A stretch of DNA of 64,000 bases from Mermis nigrescens (lineage: Eukaryota; Nematoda; Enoplea; Mermithida; Mermithidae): NCBI GenBank assembly GCA_036768485.1, contig JAVLUZ010000154.1, positions 38,061,936-38,125,935 on the forward strand. Direction: 5' to 3'. The translations under genes were made by a program, and so were the position numbers. How positions within the stretch are numbered: position 1 is the first letter of the stretch; the number at the start of each line of letters is the position of its first letter. This document shows positions 12,010 through 23,059 of the stretch, in pieces. The notes beneath the pieces are model-generated. The model had not been told where the DNA came from. It was given only the letters and a program-made list of their open reading frames with translations, and did not search any database.

Positions 12010-13190
12010 GAGTTGCAAAAATATAACGACATAGAAAAGCGTACTAGGTAAAAATGACATATCAATACTTGTTATTTAATCTTGCAATACAGGGTGTACA
12101 TATATGCGTACGCATGAGTATTACCACTGGCGGACTAAGAGGGTGCGGGGGAAGCGGCCGCGCCCTCTCGTCAAAAACATTTGGGCGCAATAAAAGAACA
12201 GATGTGTATTTTCAAATGATTCTAGCTATCCCCCTTGTCGTCAAAAAATATTTATGCGTAATGAAAAAGATATATGTACACTTTTTGATGATTTTAGCAA
12301 CTTCTATGATGATTTTTCAAATTCGACCGGCGCAGAATTCATAAATGACATTCACTGACTCTTGGCGCTCAAAAAAAAGTTAAACTCAAGCCAATTGTAG
12401 TTTTTTTGTGAAGATCAAAGATTTTTTAGGTTTTACAATGATTTCTCCAGTGTTGATTTAGAACTTGTGACGATTTTTGGATTAATTTTTCAAGTTTTTT
12501 AAACTTCGGAAAATTTCGAAAGTTTATACTTTTCTTGTGCATCAGAAATAATTCTGCCCATCAAAAAACAATAAAAAACAGGTACAATAAGCCATATGAA
12601 CGAATTTTCGGACAATGCTTGACACTTAAGAAAATTTTGGATTCCGTTCCCGCTTATCAGAAAATTTTGGATTCGCTCTAATAAATTACTCAGGGAAAAA
12701 AATTATGCTTTACATATTTCCAATAAACAATTGTTTGCACGCGTTTGATCGTCTCATCTAGCGTATTGGTATTCCGAAGTAATTGTGTTTAAATTAATAA
12801 TAAATTAAATTAATAATAAATTTAAAGTAAAATTACTAATAAAATTAAAATTAATAATAAATTTCCGAAATAATTCAGTACGTACTACTTACCTACCAGT
12901 TTTGTTCGTTGTTATACGCTTTGCTATGCTATCTGTTTGGTGCCTGTTTTATTTATTTCGTAAGCTTTGGAAAATTTACATTAACAACAAAGGTGTTCTA
13001 AACGAACAAGTAGAACCATATCGAGTTAAGGGATATTCAGGACTGCGTTATGTCAGCGATTTTGCATAGATATTTTTATGCATTAATTGAAGTGGAAAAT
13101 CTCTCAAACAAATGAAACAGACAACTTCTATAATACTTTCGTTTAAACTTTCTCCGTTCGTTCATATAAATGAACTAGGCATGACAGTCA
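12010..13190. other. Unassigned, with a possible transposon terminus
   Basis: CACTGGCGGACTAAGAGGG at ~12125 resembles hAT-type ends (CAGTGGCGGA...), but no partner end was found. AT-rich short repeats (TTAATAATAAATT) occur at 12.79-12.86 kb. No coding sequence is recognised. Confidence 0.35.
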
Positions 13191-13204
13191 CTAAGCATAG
13201 GTGC

Positions 13205-13490
13205 ACAGCTTGACCGATCTGAAAGGGGGTCAGCCTATCTAGGGGGTGTCAAATATTGAGCTATTTCGAACGAAATGACTCAAAAACTGGTATAAAAGCT
13301 AAAATAGCGTTAAAACTACGTTATTACACAATTTGTTATCTATTTGAAGCACTTTTGAAGAAAATTTTAAAATTTCATCAGTTTTTTGCCTCCACTTTGC
13401 CTCATTTTTCCCGAGAAGTTTTCCATTTTTACATTCTGGGCGGGGGTGTCAGGCAGGACCTCCAAATTTCCCACGTGCATGTCTGCTCAC
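13205..13490 (-). repeat. Family C repeat
   Basis: About 285 bp with G-rich ends (GAAAGGGGGTC at left, GGGCGGGGGTGTCAGGC at right) and an internal AAAATAGCGTTAAAACTACG. The reverse complement of that core occurs at 22.95 kb in a similarly bounded block, and a weaker match lies at 43.0 kb. Confidence 0.5.
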
Positions 13491-13689
13491 TACGCAATTG
13501 ATTGCTGCACATATGCAAGACTGGGCATATAACAAGAGGGATACGGTCAATCCGTTCGCTCGAAGTCAAAGGTTCTCATGTCCTTTGTTATAGAGACCGC
13601 CTCCTTGACTTCTATTCAAAACACGCATTTCTTTAACCACTTTTATTTTTTTACCGTTTGTGGCTAAAATTTAGAGATTATTCACTTAT

Positions 13690-14075
13690 CTATCACTAAA
13701 AAGGGCCAACTAATTATCAAAAATACCAAATTTACCAAAAATTAGAAAAATTATTAAACTCACCAAAACTACCAAAAATAACAAAATTACCGAAATTACC
13801 AAAATTACCGAAAATACCGAACCTACTAAAACTACCAAAAAATACCAAAATTAGCGAAATCACCAAAATTACCAAAAGTAATAAAAATATAAAACTTACC
13901 GAAATTACCTAAAATACCAATTTTACCAATGTACCAAAGTTACCGAAAATACCAAACAACCGTAAGATACGTATCCTAAATAGGGTACAACCTACCAGAG
14001 CTACCACAAATATCATGAGAACCTAAGTAATGTCGCATACCAAAACTGCCAAAACTACCAAAAATACCATGAAAA
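13690..14075. repeat. Minisatellite of ~9-10 bp (ACCAAAATT-like)
   Basis: Variants of ACCAAAATT, ACCGAAAAT and ACCAAAAAT follow one another for almost 400 bp with drifting register. Low-complexity and non-coding. Confidence 0.85.
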
Positions 14076-14493
14076 CTAAAGAAACTTTGTTCCTATGCTT
14101 AACTGTTCAAGTAAGACTTCTAGGTTAGGCCGAGCAAACACTTAAAAAGAAGAATAAATGTGAGCGGCGCTAGTGTGCACTGGCGTGATAAAGGATTATT
14201 GTATTCCTATAACAAAACCGCTCCATAATTCGCGGACGAGATCATAAAGGCAGGCAATTTATTGGTGAAAAACGGCATCATATGCATCAACGAATAAGTC
14301 TTAGACGATTTCACACGTTCACACATTCAATAGTCATCTAGATATCTCCATCAAACTACATTAGCATAAAACCAAAAAACGACCAGTCAGCCTCTCGTTC
14401 GCTTAATGCGATTAAAAATCTTGATTTATACTTGGTTGAGTCGCCTGTCTTTCACATCCCAGCGTTTTACTCGAATTAAACAACGGCTCAGTG

Positions 14494-14685
14494 ATGAGTC
14501 TATTAATGCAAATTTTGGCTTTGCTTTTGATGTGTGTTTCGGAACGCTTTTTGGGCTCGGCGATGAGAATCCGTCCTCTGACGTAATCAATATTAATGAT
14601 AAATGTGACCGTGATTTTAAGGGAAGGAAAGTAGAAGACGGAATGGTTGTGCTAGAATGCAATGGCAGCAGCCTCATACCCTTAA
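14494..14685 (+). pseudogene. Decayed paralogue of the secreted-protein exon at 45.0 kb
   Basis: Residues FGLGDENPSS, then DKCDRDFKGRKVEDGMVVLE and CNGSSLIPLS match the - strand exon at 44792-44984 almost residue for residue. The start region aligns at nucleotide level, but relative to the 45-kb copy there is a net 1-base difference inside the signal-peptide segment. The ATG at 14494 (MSLLMQILALLLMCVS) is therefore out of frame with the conserved part. The matching splice donor is GCAAGC instead of GTAAGC, and the position of the TATA box (14365-14372) reads CATAAAAC. Homology extends ~120 bp upstream of the ATG (shared AAAAACGACCAG). All three changes suggest an inactive copy. A GC donor can splice, so decay at that site alone would not prove it. 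Confidence 0.6.
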
Positions 14686-15204
14686 GCAAGCCAAAATTTT
14701 TAGAAATTTTTGGCGTAAAAGCTCTTATTCTGCTTCTAAGTTTGAAGTATTTGTACAAAAACACGGCATAAATTGATGCTAGAAATTGCAAGGAAATACC
14801 GACAGAAAACTTACAAATCACTAGATTTCCGTCTTCACGGATCTTTGTGAAGTAAAACAAATTATATAAATGAGATCAACATCTGAAACAATGGCATAAA
14901 TAAATTTCGAATTACATAAGCTTTGAATGATTTCGTATGACTTACACATAGACATATAGCCGGTCTTAGGCACAAGGCGTAAGTCAAACGATTTGTCAAG
15001 TTAAAATATATTTTCATCAGCAACTGACATAAATGCTCAAATATCTTGATAACAATGCTAATCCACAGTTTCTGATTATTCCAGAGCGTTTTTCAGCAAA
15101 TCTTTTATTTACATCAATGTTTTCTTTCCTTTTGTCTCCTTCTTCCCATCGGATCTCATTTGTTCATTCTAATGTGCGATTCTAGGCCCGAAACACCTCC
15201 CCGT

Positions 15205-15494
15205 CATAAGTAAGCAGCACCAGAAATTTGAGGGAAGGGAAGCGCAAGATTTTTTAAAGGTCAAAAAATAGTCTTAAAAATTATTAGTGTGGCCCAAAAA
15301 CAGAATTTTTCGACGTTTCTCATCGAGCATTATCTATTGGTATGAAAACATCGCGAAAAAAGCAAACAAATTTCAAAAAATTGAATTCTGGTGGATTATT
15401 TTGGTTTTTAGGGGTTGGGGTCTTCAGCCTTCTGTTGTGGATGCATACCTCCGGCCCTCAAAATTTTCACCTCCTCTCCTCACGCCCACGTATG
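15205..15494 (+). mobile_element. Family A MITE, forward, diverged
   Basis: Starts CATAAGTAAGCAGCACC and ends CACGCCCACGTATG. The flanks CTCCCCGT (left) and CTCCGCGT (right) are a 7-of-8 target duplication. Confidence 0.85.
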
Positions 15495-15499
15495 CTCCG

Positions 15500-16680
15500 C
15501 GTACATCTCTGGTTCCTTGATCCCCCCAAACAATTGAAATCACTCTCTCCGCAAAATTATATTTTTTTTAGTTTATTTCGCGTTTTTTGAAATGTTTTTA
15601 TGATGCTGAACATAGTAGTGCATGATAAAAAACATTGAAAATGATCTGATTTCCGTCCCTAGCATCAGTTTTTGGTATTTTTTAACCTTGGGATTTCTTC
15701 GTACTCTTAGAGTATGGTGCTGTCAATGTATACAATCGTTATAATGTAATAAAAAATGCAATAAAAAAGAATGATTTAAATTACGATCGTCCAACCTAAC
15801 TCTAAATTAAGTCGAAATTAATTTCTAGAATGCAACCTTGTTGGTTCCGGAGCTCGCATTAGTACGACATTCCATTACCATTTATTGTCATACCAAATCG
15901 CCGATCCATCAAGCGGAAATTTAACTAAAGCAGCTAGGCGATTCGGCAAATTTTGTATCACCTTGTGTTTCATCAGTTGATACGTAAAATTTTAAACAGG
16001 CTTGAATGTCTATTGTGAATGGATATTGACAAAATAAAATGAATATTGCGATTCAGTAAAAAATCAACTAAAATATGTAAAGGATAAACCGTCTAGATTG
16101 ACTATAATACTCGTGACAGCCTCTAAAAGCCTTGCAGACAAGCCTGACCTGACAACAGATCAGGTGCAAAATCTAATTTTTAATGCAAGGAGAGACATTA
16201 AATTATAAAAATATGACGTTTTAGCAGAACCAAGCCCGTTTTGCGCACTGTAATAGGACAAAAAAGTGCGGAAATACGTTTTCAAAGTAACTCAATATCG
16301 CTTTTACTCAATGATATATATTAATAATTTTTAAGACTTATACTGAAAAGACGAATTTTTTAAAACTTCATTTGCTATAATTACTCACGTAATTAATAGG
16401 TATTCTATTGTGATTATTATGAGAGACTCTACGTAATTTAAATCTTCTTCGGAAGAATTTAAGTTCAATATTTATCAATTTTCCTTTTATTTGGTATGTG
16501 TTCCTATCATACATCGGCGTAAGGTCTGACCAGTGACCACGGATAATGGAACCTATAATAATAAACTAAATCTGATCTGTTTCATGCAAAAAGTCACTCC
16601 TGGTTTGCTCCATCACTTTCCCATAGCTCCTGCATTGTTAATTAGCTGCTTTTTTAATCATTTTTTGCTTCAATAATTAT
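15500..16680. other. No feature recognised
   Basis: AT-rich sequence with short chance frames only. I found no paired inverted ends or splice-bordered coding segment. Confidence 0.4.
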
Positions 16681-16689
16681 TTTAATCTG

Positions 16690-16870
16690 CACGCCGTAGA
16701 ATATAAGTAAGTCTAATTTTCAATAGATTTTTGCGACTTCAGGCATATACATATTTAGCTTTTACTAGTCCCCTCCTTTACCATCTTAGTTATCCCTAAT
16801 CCCAAGTATATTCCTCTTCTTTGTTCCATCGAAGCATTTTTCTTTGCAAGTACCCTACTTTTAATTAGTA
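16690..16870 (-). repeat. Solo arm of element X
   Basis: It matches the right arm of element X: GTAGAATATAAGTAAG, then CTAGTCCCCTCC, CCCAAGTATATTCC and GTTCCATCGAAGCATTTTTC. No partner arm is present. Downstream at ~17.15-17.43 kb there are a few TGTAAAC words and TTACACAAG, so this may be the edge of a strongly decayed composite repeat. Confidence 0.7.
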
Positions 16871-16879
16871 CGATTTGAG

Positions 16880-19100
16880 GAAATCAGTCGGTGAGCACAT
16901 ACGGCACCATGCCATAATAATGACAGTTGTCCAAGAACGCAAAAAACAAAATTGTTCTGACCATCAGAATTTTGTTTTTTTAAGCAAGACAACCTTACCT
17001 TATTTGAATCAATCAAATGTTTCCAGGTGACATCCACGGAACTACTGGGGGTTAAGAATACCTCACTTATACACTTAGATTCGCAAGCCTGACGTTACAT
17101 GACGCATTTTGAAATAAGTTAAGCCTCTGCAAAACTGATACCAAAACAATTTCCAGTGTAAACATTACATAAATAATAGGTTTAAGGGAAAGATACAGTC
17201 ATATTTGTATAGAATCGACCTTGCGGAGAACATTTTGGAGAAATTTAAAATTTTGCGACGCTCAGGAAGTACAATGAATTCGAAGTGTAAACTTGAGACA
17301 TTAACAATAAATGAATAGTGCGAAATTTACACAAGTACTGAATGCAGAGAAAAATAACAATCAAATTCGTAATTCTGAAGTTACATACATTTATGCAAAA
17401 ATTAAGCTTCGTAATGCTCTAGATTTTATCCACACCGTTTTCAATCATCTTCCAACTCTAATAGGCGTGTTTACTACTCTAGTCGACTACTCGGGCTTTC
17501 GCTCATTTCTCGCACAACATATTCGTTAAGAATATTGTTCAGTAAAATATCACCCTCATGGATTAAGTATCAAAATCTGAATTTTAAATTATATCGTAGC
17601 ACACCTGCTACATTAATATGTCGCATACAGATTTCAAAGAGATTAAATCAAAATGCTCAGAAAATTAGCGCACTGAATTTCTATGCATGCGTCATTTATC
17701 CAAGTACAGCCCTAAAAGTCTTTGTATTTATCGAAATACAAAAAGCGTAATCTTTGCTGCTTGCAAGAAACAAAGCTCCATTTATAATGGAAGCAACAGA
17801 GGGTTCCTCGGTGTTCCATGCCAGAAGCTTTTGTGAAAATAATGCAATCTATTTAAAAAACTTGTTATAGCTCCTGTGCGCATTTTCGAAGAATCTAATA
17901 GTATTATTAGGGTTTTAAATGTGGAACATCCATATAAAAGATGACTTAAACCCTATGATTTGCTAGTCAGCATAGATGATTTTGGAAAAGTTGTTTTAAC
18001 ACTATTCATGTAAAATTATTTTTAATCGTGTTCTTAAATAGATGTACGTAAATAATTGATTGCTACGATATATTTACATTTTTTCTTTTATTCGAATTCA
18101 GATTGATTAGATTCCCGGTTCCGTTTAGTTGATGAATTATGCATGATTCTATTTTTTCCTAGCTGATTGGCCTCCTTTAAACAACTCTTCTTCATAAAAG
18201 CTAAATAATTGGCAGCAAAGGTTCAATCGACTAAATCATATCTTGGTACATTGCTTTTTTCGAGATTTCTCGGCCTTTCTCAATTTACCCCACTCATTCT
18301 ACGAGGTGCAAAATCAGTTTAAGATCGATCAGTATTTCGAGGAAGCATTTTTATCGAAAGGATATTACAACTTAGAATAATTCAACAGATTATTGCAAAT
18401 GATTAAGCGGAGTGCATACATCATAATACGACGCACTCGACCGCATACAAACCATCACGTGTGAAAAGCGGAAGGGGGGGGGTCTGGATTGACCCCCGAG
18501 AATCTAACCCCAATAGTCGATAGACTTTGCATATTGAATTTTAGGCAGGTATTTTGGAATTTTTTTACAGTTTTACACCACCCAGACCCTAGAACTTTAT
18601 CTGATCGCTGTCCATTCCATGTATAGGCGACACGTCGCTTCATCTAGTCTATTTCTTTAAGACTTTGAAGAGGGACATATAGACACTATTTTAAAGAGGA
18701 TTTAAGCTTAGCTTATACAAACAGTGAAACGTCGAAATTTAGTATTACACAATGGATATGCTTTCAGCGTCAATGTATTTAGAACAAGTCCAAGGATATT
18801 TTGCAGTATTATCAATTAAATCGAAATTCTTGAGGTCTTGAATTCGATTAAGGGCCATGAAATAATTATGTGAACTGATATGCTATTGCAAATTCAAGTC
18901 AAAAAACAATATTTGTACTTCTCACTATTAAAAAATCAATTGTGTTAATTAAAAGACTTGGCACAATTGATATGGTACTAACGTTTAAGTTTGTTTCGAC
19001 TTTTTGTATACTTTTCACTTTTTGTCGACTCTCATTGTAGTGAATCGGTATAGACAGATATAACAATCATACATGCGCATTGGGAGAGGTGAGAGGCACA
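16880..19100. other. No gene recognised
   Basis: Two modest open frames (17311-17529 and 17535-17750) are AT-driven and show no domain or codon bias. A G-run/C-run bounded block at ~18.47-18.64 kb resembles the local MITE families but has no match here good enough to name. Confidence 0.35.
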
Positions 19101-19149
19101 CATGGGCGCGAGGGTGTGCGCGCACCACTCTCCCTAGAAGGCTGATTAC

Positions 19150-19416
19150 CATTCGTGGGCGGCACCAAAATTCTGGGGGTGCAAGATTTTTCAAAAGGTC
19201 AAAAAATGGCCTTTAAAATGGTGGTATAGCGAAAACCACACCTGTTTTAAAGTTTCTCATCGAGCACTATACATTGGCATCGAAAAAAAAAAATTGCGGA
19301 AAAAACCAAAAATTTTACAAATTTTATTCCAGGGATATTTTGCTTTCGAGGGGGTATTTTGCTTTCGGGGGGGGGGTGCATACCTCCAAACCCCTTCGCT
19401 CTTACGCCTAGGTGTG
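19150..19416 (+). mobile_element. Family A MITE, forward
   Basis: Starts CATTCGTGGGCGGCACCAAA and ends TACGCCTAGGTGTG. The flanks CTGATTAC (19142-19149) and TTGATTAC (19417-19424) give a 7-of-8 target duplication. It is followed directly by an opposite-orientation copy. Confidence 0.85.
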
Positions 19417-19424
19417 TTGATTAC

Positions 19425-19637
19425 CCCCTTCCCCCTCTTCCCCCATAAGCTAAAATACCCCCAGAATTTAATTTTTTCAATATTTTTTCGCAATTTTTGA
19501 TGCAAATGGAGAGTGCTCTATGAGAAACGTTAAAAAATGGTGTTTTTTCCCCATTCTACCATTTTTAGGACCATTTTTTGACCTTTCAAAAATCTCACAA
19601 CCCGCCCCCCTCCCCGCCAGAATTTCGGTGCTGCGAG
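19425..19637 (-). mobile_element. Family A MITE, reverse, truncated
   Basis: It contains the reverse-complement markers CCCCCAGAATTTAATTTTTT, ATGAGAAACGTTAAAAAATG and GACCTTTCAAAAATCTC, and ends ATTTCGGTGCTGC without the last ~12 bp of the terminus. With the forward copy at its left it forms a large inverted pair that could fold as a hairpin. Confidence 0.75.
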
Positions 19638-19894
19638 GGGTATTACCCTCGCTGATGTGTCTAGAACTAAGATACTGCCGGGTGAACTCGAATTAAATAA
19701 AGAGGAAATAAGCCCTAAAACTATTTGTAGGTGAATTAGACTTGATTTATCTTATAAATGTAACTAAGATTGTATGAATTCCGGATTTCGCCCATCCCTG
19801 CTTAACCTAACCTAGTGCATCAATGATAATAATTGAGTGGATAATTCACTAGATCATCTTTGTATATGAACTTTATTGAGTTGTGTAAACCCAG

Positions 19895-19957
19895 GTGATA
19901 ATGAAAGCGAAGGAGCGAAGGGAATAGCTGGAGATGCTGGAGCACCTGGTCCGGCCG
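19895..19957 (+). CDS. Collagen-like exon 1 of 3 (partial gene)
   Basis: A 63-bp exon (7 x 9 bp) is bordered by a CCAG acceptor and a GTATGA donor. It enters and leaves in phase 1. The frame reads GDNESEGAKGIAGDAGAPGP then AG; glycine occupies every third position except one (E for G). Proline at X and small residues at Y fit a collagen triple helix. A length in multiples of nine and the phase-1 border are typical of fibril-type and other collagen genes. The product would be an extracellular matrix chain. No further collagen exon is recognised upstream in this window, so the 5' part must lie beyond it or be unrecognisable here. Confidence 0.75.
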
Positions 19958-19959
19958 GT

Positions 19960-20770
19960 ATGAACTTGAGCATTAACTAGATTATTTTGAAATAATTTGC
20001 TATTGGTTTGTTCCATTTTCTTGATTTTTCAAAGTAGCTGGTGTTTCATACATAATAGGTGAGCATTATTTAACATATTTATTAATGAAGTTCGCAAATA
20101 TATTTATAGCTACAGTGACGACAAATTTTTAGCGCTGAATGGGGAATGCCGTACATAAATGAAAGACTAATAAATGCGCCTTTACGATTCGCGTCTGACG
20201 GTTAGATTTGAAAATGAATTCCCTGAAAATCATTCTTTAATAACTTTTACATTTGTAAGAAGTACAAAAACGCTAAGAGACATATTTCAGCTTAAAATTA
20301 AAAAAAATTGAATTTTTTCATCCATGACATTTTCTGTCAAGGAAATTTGATGCGTTACTCTTTTTTAAGAATTTTTAATGTAAAAAGGTGTTCGAGTCGA
20401 ACTTCTAAGCTGTGATTCTCATATAATAATTTTATGAGGCATCACAGGGTTTTCATCATCATCTTGAGCTGAAGTCAAGAAGATTACAGTCATTAGCATA
20501 AATTATATGCATGCTTTAGAAACTGTTTTGGATGTATATTAGTCAGGACCAATTCGAAACCAGGATTGAAATTGACATGAATTTGATCGATTCAGTGTTG
20601 AGAAATAACATGTACGCCATATCCCGTATTCAGACGCGCGAGGGGGGAGCCACTGTAATAAACAAATTTTGTTCCGTGCTAGGGTTTCGCAAATAAAAAA
20701 CGGAAAACTCTCGAAATACTTTAAAACAATCACTAGAACATGTTTTTTTAGCGTACTTTGATCTATATTA
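19960..20770. other. Collagen intron sequence
   Basis: Intronic between collagen-like exons. A possible 21-24 bp mini-exon at ~20040 is discussed among the rejected items. Nothing else is recognised. Confidence 0.4.
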
Positions 20771-20776
20771 AAAGTA

Positions 20777-21847
20777 GCCGGTGTCACACCTTAAAGTGTT
20801 CGGCACCTTGAATTGTTCATCGAACACTTTGAGGTACCTAAAAGTGTTCGGGTTTACCTGAAAGTGTCCAGGTCACAATCATGTGCTCAAAAACGAGAAA
20901 GAATGTATTTAAACATTGGGATAGAGTTGGCATCATACGTAGACGTAAAAGGAATGAGTTTGAACCCCCAAAATCCAAAGTCCCTCTCTCTAATTGGTTG
21001 ATCCGCAGAATTGAATAATTTAGCGCTTTATTCAGTTATGCTTTATCTGACTGCCAGAATTAGGCCCATTACCCATGTAAAATAGCAGGCATTTAATAAC
21101 CCAAAGCGTTGTTTTAGGTTTCGCTGACTATTAGGAAGGAGTGCGCAAACTTTAATTTTTATTTAAAAATTAAAAAAATGCACCTAAAGTGCCTAGAAAT
21201 CGCAAGTTTTTGCACAAAATCGGGGAGAGGGGAATGAAAAATTTATGTTTATTCATATTTTTACATTAACGACCTTGGTTATGGAAAGCTCCACCCCTTG
21301 TTACAGGTATGAATAGTAACATGGTAGCCAATATATACAATGAAGTCTTAGCATGTCTCATTAGAATCATGAGTGAAAGGAACTGTGTATACTTGCCTTT
21401 CATATTGAAACAGGAGACTGATTAATCTGATCTCGTTTCTTTAAATCCATCAACGATAAAAGATTTACTAATCAAATATCGATAAAATTCACAACATTTA
21501 TGACCGGAATTCGTAAATATCATCGATTGTTCCTCACAAAACTTATTTTTATGATCAATTTTATCTCCAAGTTCGCTAAACGGTGCCACTGACGATGCAA
21601 CGAATTCTTCGTAAGGTATCGGCTTGCTTGTTTTTATGTACCTACCTCAATACATTATACAAGGTATACGTATATGTACAAGCCTACTAACCAAATTGTA
21701 CAGCGAGTGATACGCGTGTTTGCGTATATGCGTAGGTATACTCAGCGTAACCCGGACACTTTAACGCAGAGCCGGACACTTAAAGGTGCCTTAAAGTGTC
21801 CGGCTGGACACTTTAAAGGCACGGACACTTCGAACTGCGTCACCGGC
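20777..21847. mobile_element. Family F DNA element, ~1.07 kb, in the collagen intron
   Basis: The ends are GCCGGTGTCACACC and (complement of the right end) GCCGGTGACGCAG, flanked on both sides by AGTA, a candidate 4-bp target duplication. Inside each end lie several copies of a TTAAAGTGTCCGG/CCGGACACTTTAA word in both orientations (20790-20875 and 21748-21832). This resembles subterminal transposase-binding repeats. The middle has no transposase frame, so it is non-autonomous. A fragment recurs at 36.24-36.31 kb. Confidence 0.65.
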
Positions 21848-22166
21848 AGTATTCATTTTCTGTTGTTTTTCTTTGCAAATCACAAAGATTGAGCACAAAG
21901 ACAAAAAGTTTCCCTGATTGGATGATCAGAAATCCATTGTATCGATAGTTTTTATTATAAATTATTTTGTACACAATGAAGCAAAATTTTAGTTATTTTT
22001 CAGAATATTTCTCTGCTGTTGTAAAGAGTTCTCAATAATCGCTCGTAAATGCTTGTATGCCTGCTCAACTCCTATGGTTCTCAAAATACCTGACTTGATA
22101 GTTTTTGGCACTCTTTCAAATAATATTCGTTTAAAATCAAATTATTTCGAACGCGTATTTTGGCAG

Positions 22167-22256
22167 GTAAAAGCGGAAGTCCGGGGCCTCGCGCAGAGAA
22201 AGGATATGATGGAACGACTGGTCACAAAGGTTCACCAGGAAGCAAAGGAAAACAAG
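22167..22256 (+). CDS. Collagen-like exon 2 of 3
   Basis: A 90-bp exon (10 x 9 bp) lies between a TTTTGGCAG acceptor and a GTAGGG donor, phase 1 in and out. Reading: GKSGSPGPRAEKGYDGTTGH then KGSPGSKGKQG. Gly-X-Y periodicity holds except for one alanine in a glycine position (RAEKG). Gly-Ser-Pro and Lys-Gly pairs are common in collagens. It is in phase with the exons on both sides, which supports one transcript on the + strand. Confidence 0.8.
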
Positions 22257-22388
22257 GTAGGGCGTGTATAAGATTTAGTTTGGTTAAATAATTCGAAATT
22301 TTGATCATCCATTTTATCACTTAAACACATAATCATCTTTTTGATCCAACATTTTATCGTGTATACAAAGAGATATTGTTTTATTCAG

Positions 22389-22460
22389 GTTCTCCAGGCC
22401 CAATTGGGGCACACGGGAGTCTTGGAACTCCTGGCAAATCCGGCTTGCAAGAAATGCAAT
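22389..22460 (+). CDS. Collagen-like exon 3 of 3 and start of non-helical tail
   Basis: A 72-bp exon (8 x 9 bp) begins after TTTATTCAG in phase 1. Reading: GSPGPIGAHGSLGTPGKSGL, then QEMQ, where the Gly-X-Y pattern stops. A GTATGG donor at 22461 keeps phase 1. If it is not used, the frame runs to TAA at 22481-22483 (adding CMVVVYA). The 72-bp length and conserved phase favour splicing, and a terminal exon with the matching phase exists at 62711. The break in the triplet pattern marks the C-terminal non-collagenous region. Confidence 0.7.
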
Positions 22461-22794
22461 GTATGGTCGTAGTTTATGCTTAATTGCCATCTTTTTCTTT
22501 GACTATTGCTGATTAGATTCATACATTGGATTTTGGCGATAAAACAGCAATTATCGCGAACATTAAAAATCTTTTAAAGAATATAATTTTCACATAAGAT
22601 TTCTCGCTCAGATTGATACTCGTATATCTGTTAAAAACCGATCAAATTTCGAATTTAATGAGTTTTTAATCATTTGAAAGACACGCATGTGACTTACTTT
22701 GTTTAAAATTTTTAATATTTTTTTCGAGTGGGCGTGCATAAGTTTACGAGTATATTGTTAACGTTTTAACTATGAGCGACTATTTATGAGCGGC

Positions 22795-23045
22795 ACTCCG
22801 ACGTGCTCAGAAGGGGGTGGGCGTTTAGTGGAGTAGACATTCAGAATATAAAATGCTAAATTTTCTAGGGTAAATGAGGCAAAATAAAGGCTAAAACTGG
22901 ATCAGAATACAATTTTTTTCAATAAAAAATGTTTGATTGAACAGAGAAATGCGTAGTTTTAACGCTATTTTAGCGCTTACAGTAGTTTTACGGGTCGATT
23001 TAGCCCATAGCTCAATTTTCAGCCATCTAACCAGCTAAACTACCC
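22795..23045 (+). repeat. Family C repeat
   Basis: Bounded by CAGAAGGGGGTGGGCG and CTAAACTACCCCC, with internal GCGTAGTTTTAACGCTATTT. The core is the reverse complement of the one at 13.3 kb. Confidence 0.5.
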
Positions 23046-23059
23046 CCGCTTAAATCGGC

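Noticed and set aside
13690..14075. CRISPR-like or regulatory array
   Set aside because: The 9-10 bp units drift in register with no spacers; it is a simple minisatellite.
20036..20063. A 21-24 bp mini-exon between collagen exons (GGTGTTTCATAC..., flanked by AAAGTAG and GTGAGC)
   Set aside because: The phase can be made to fit, but the resulting residues (AGVSYII) do not keep the Gly-X-Y pattern, and a site this short has no independent support.
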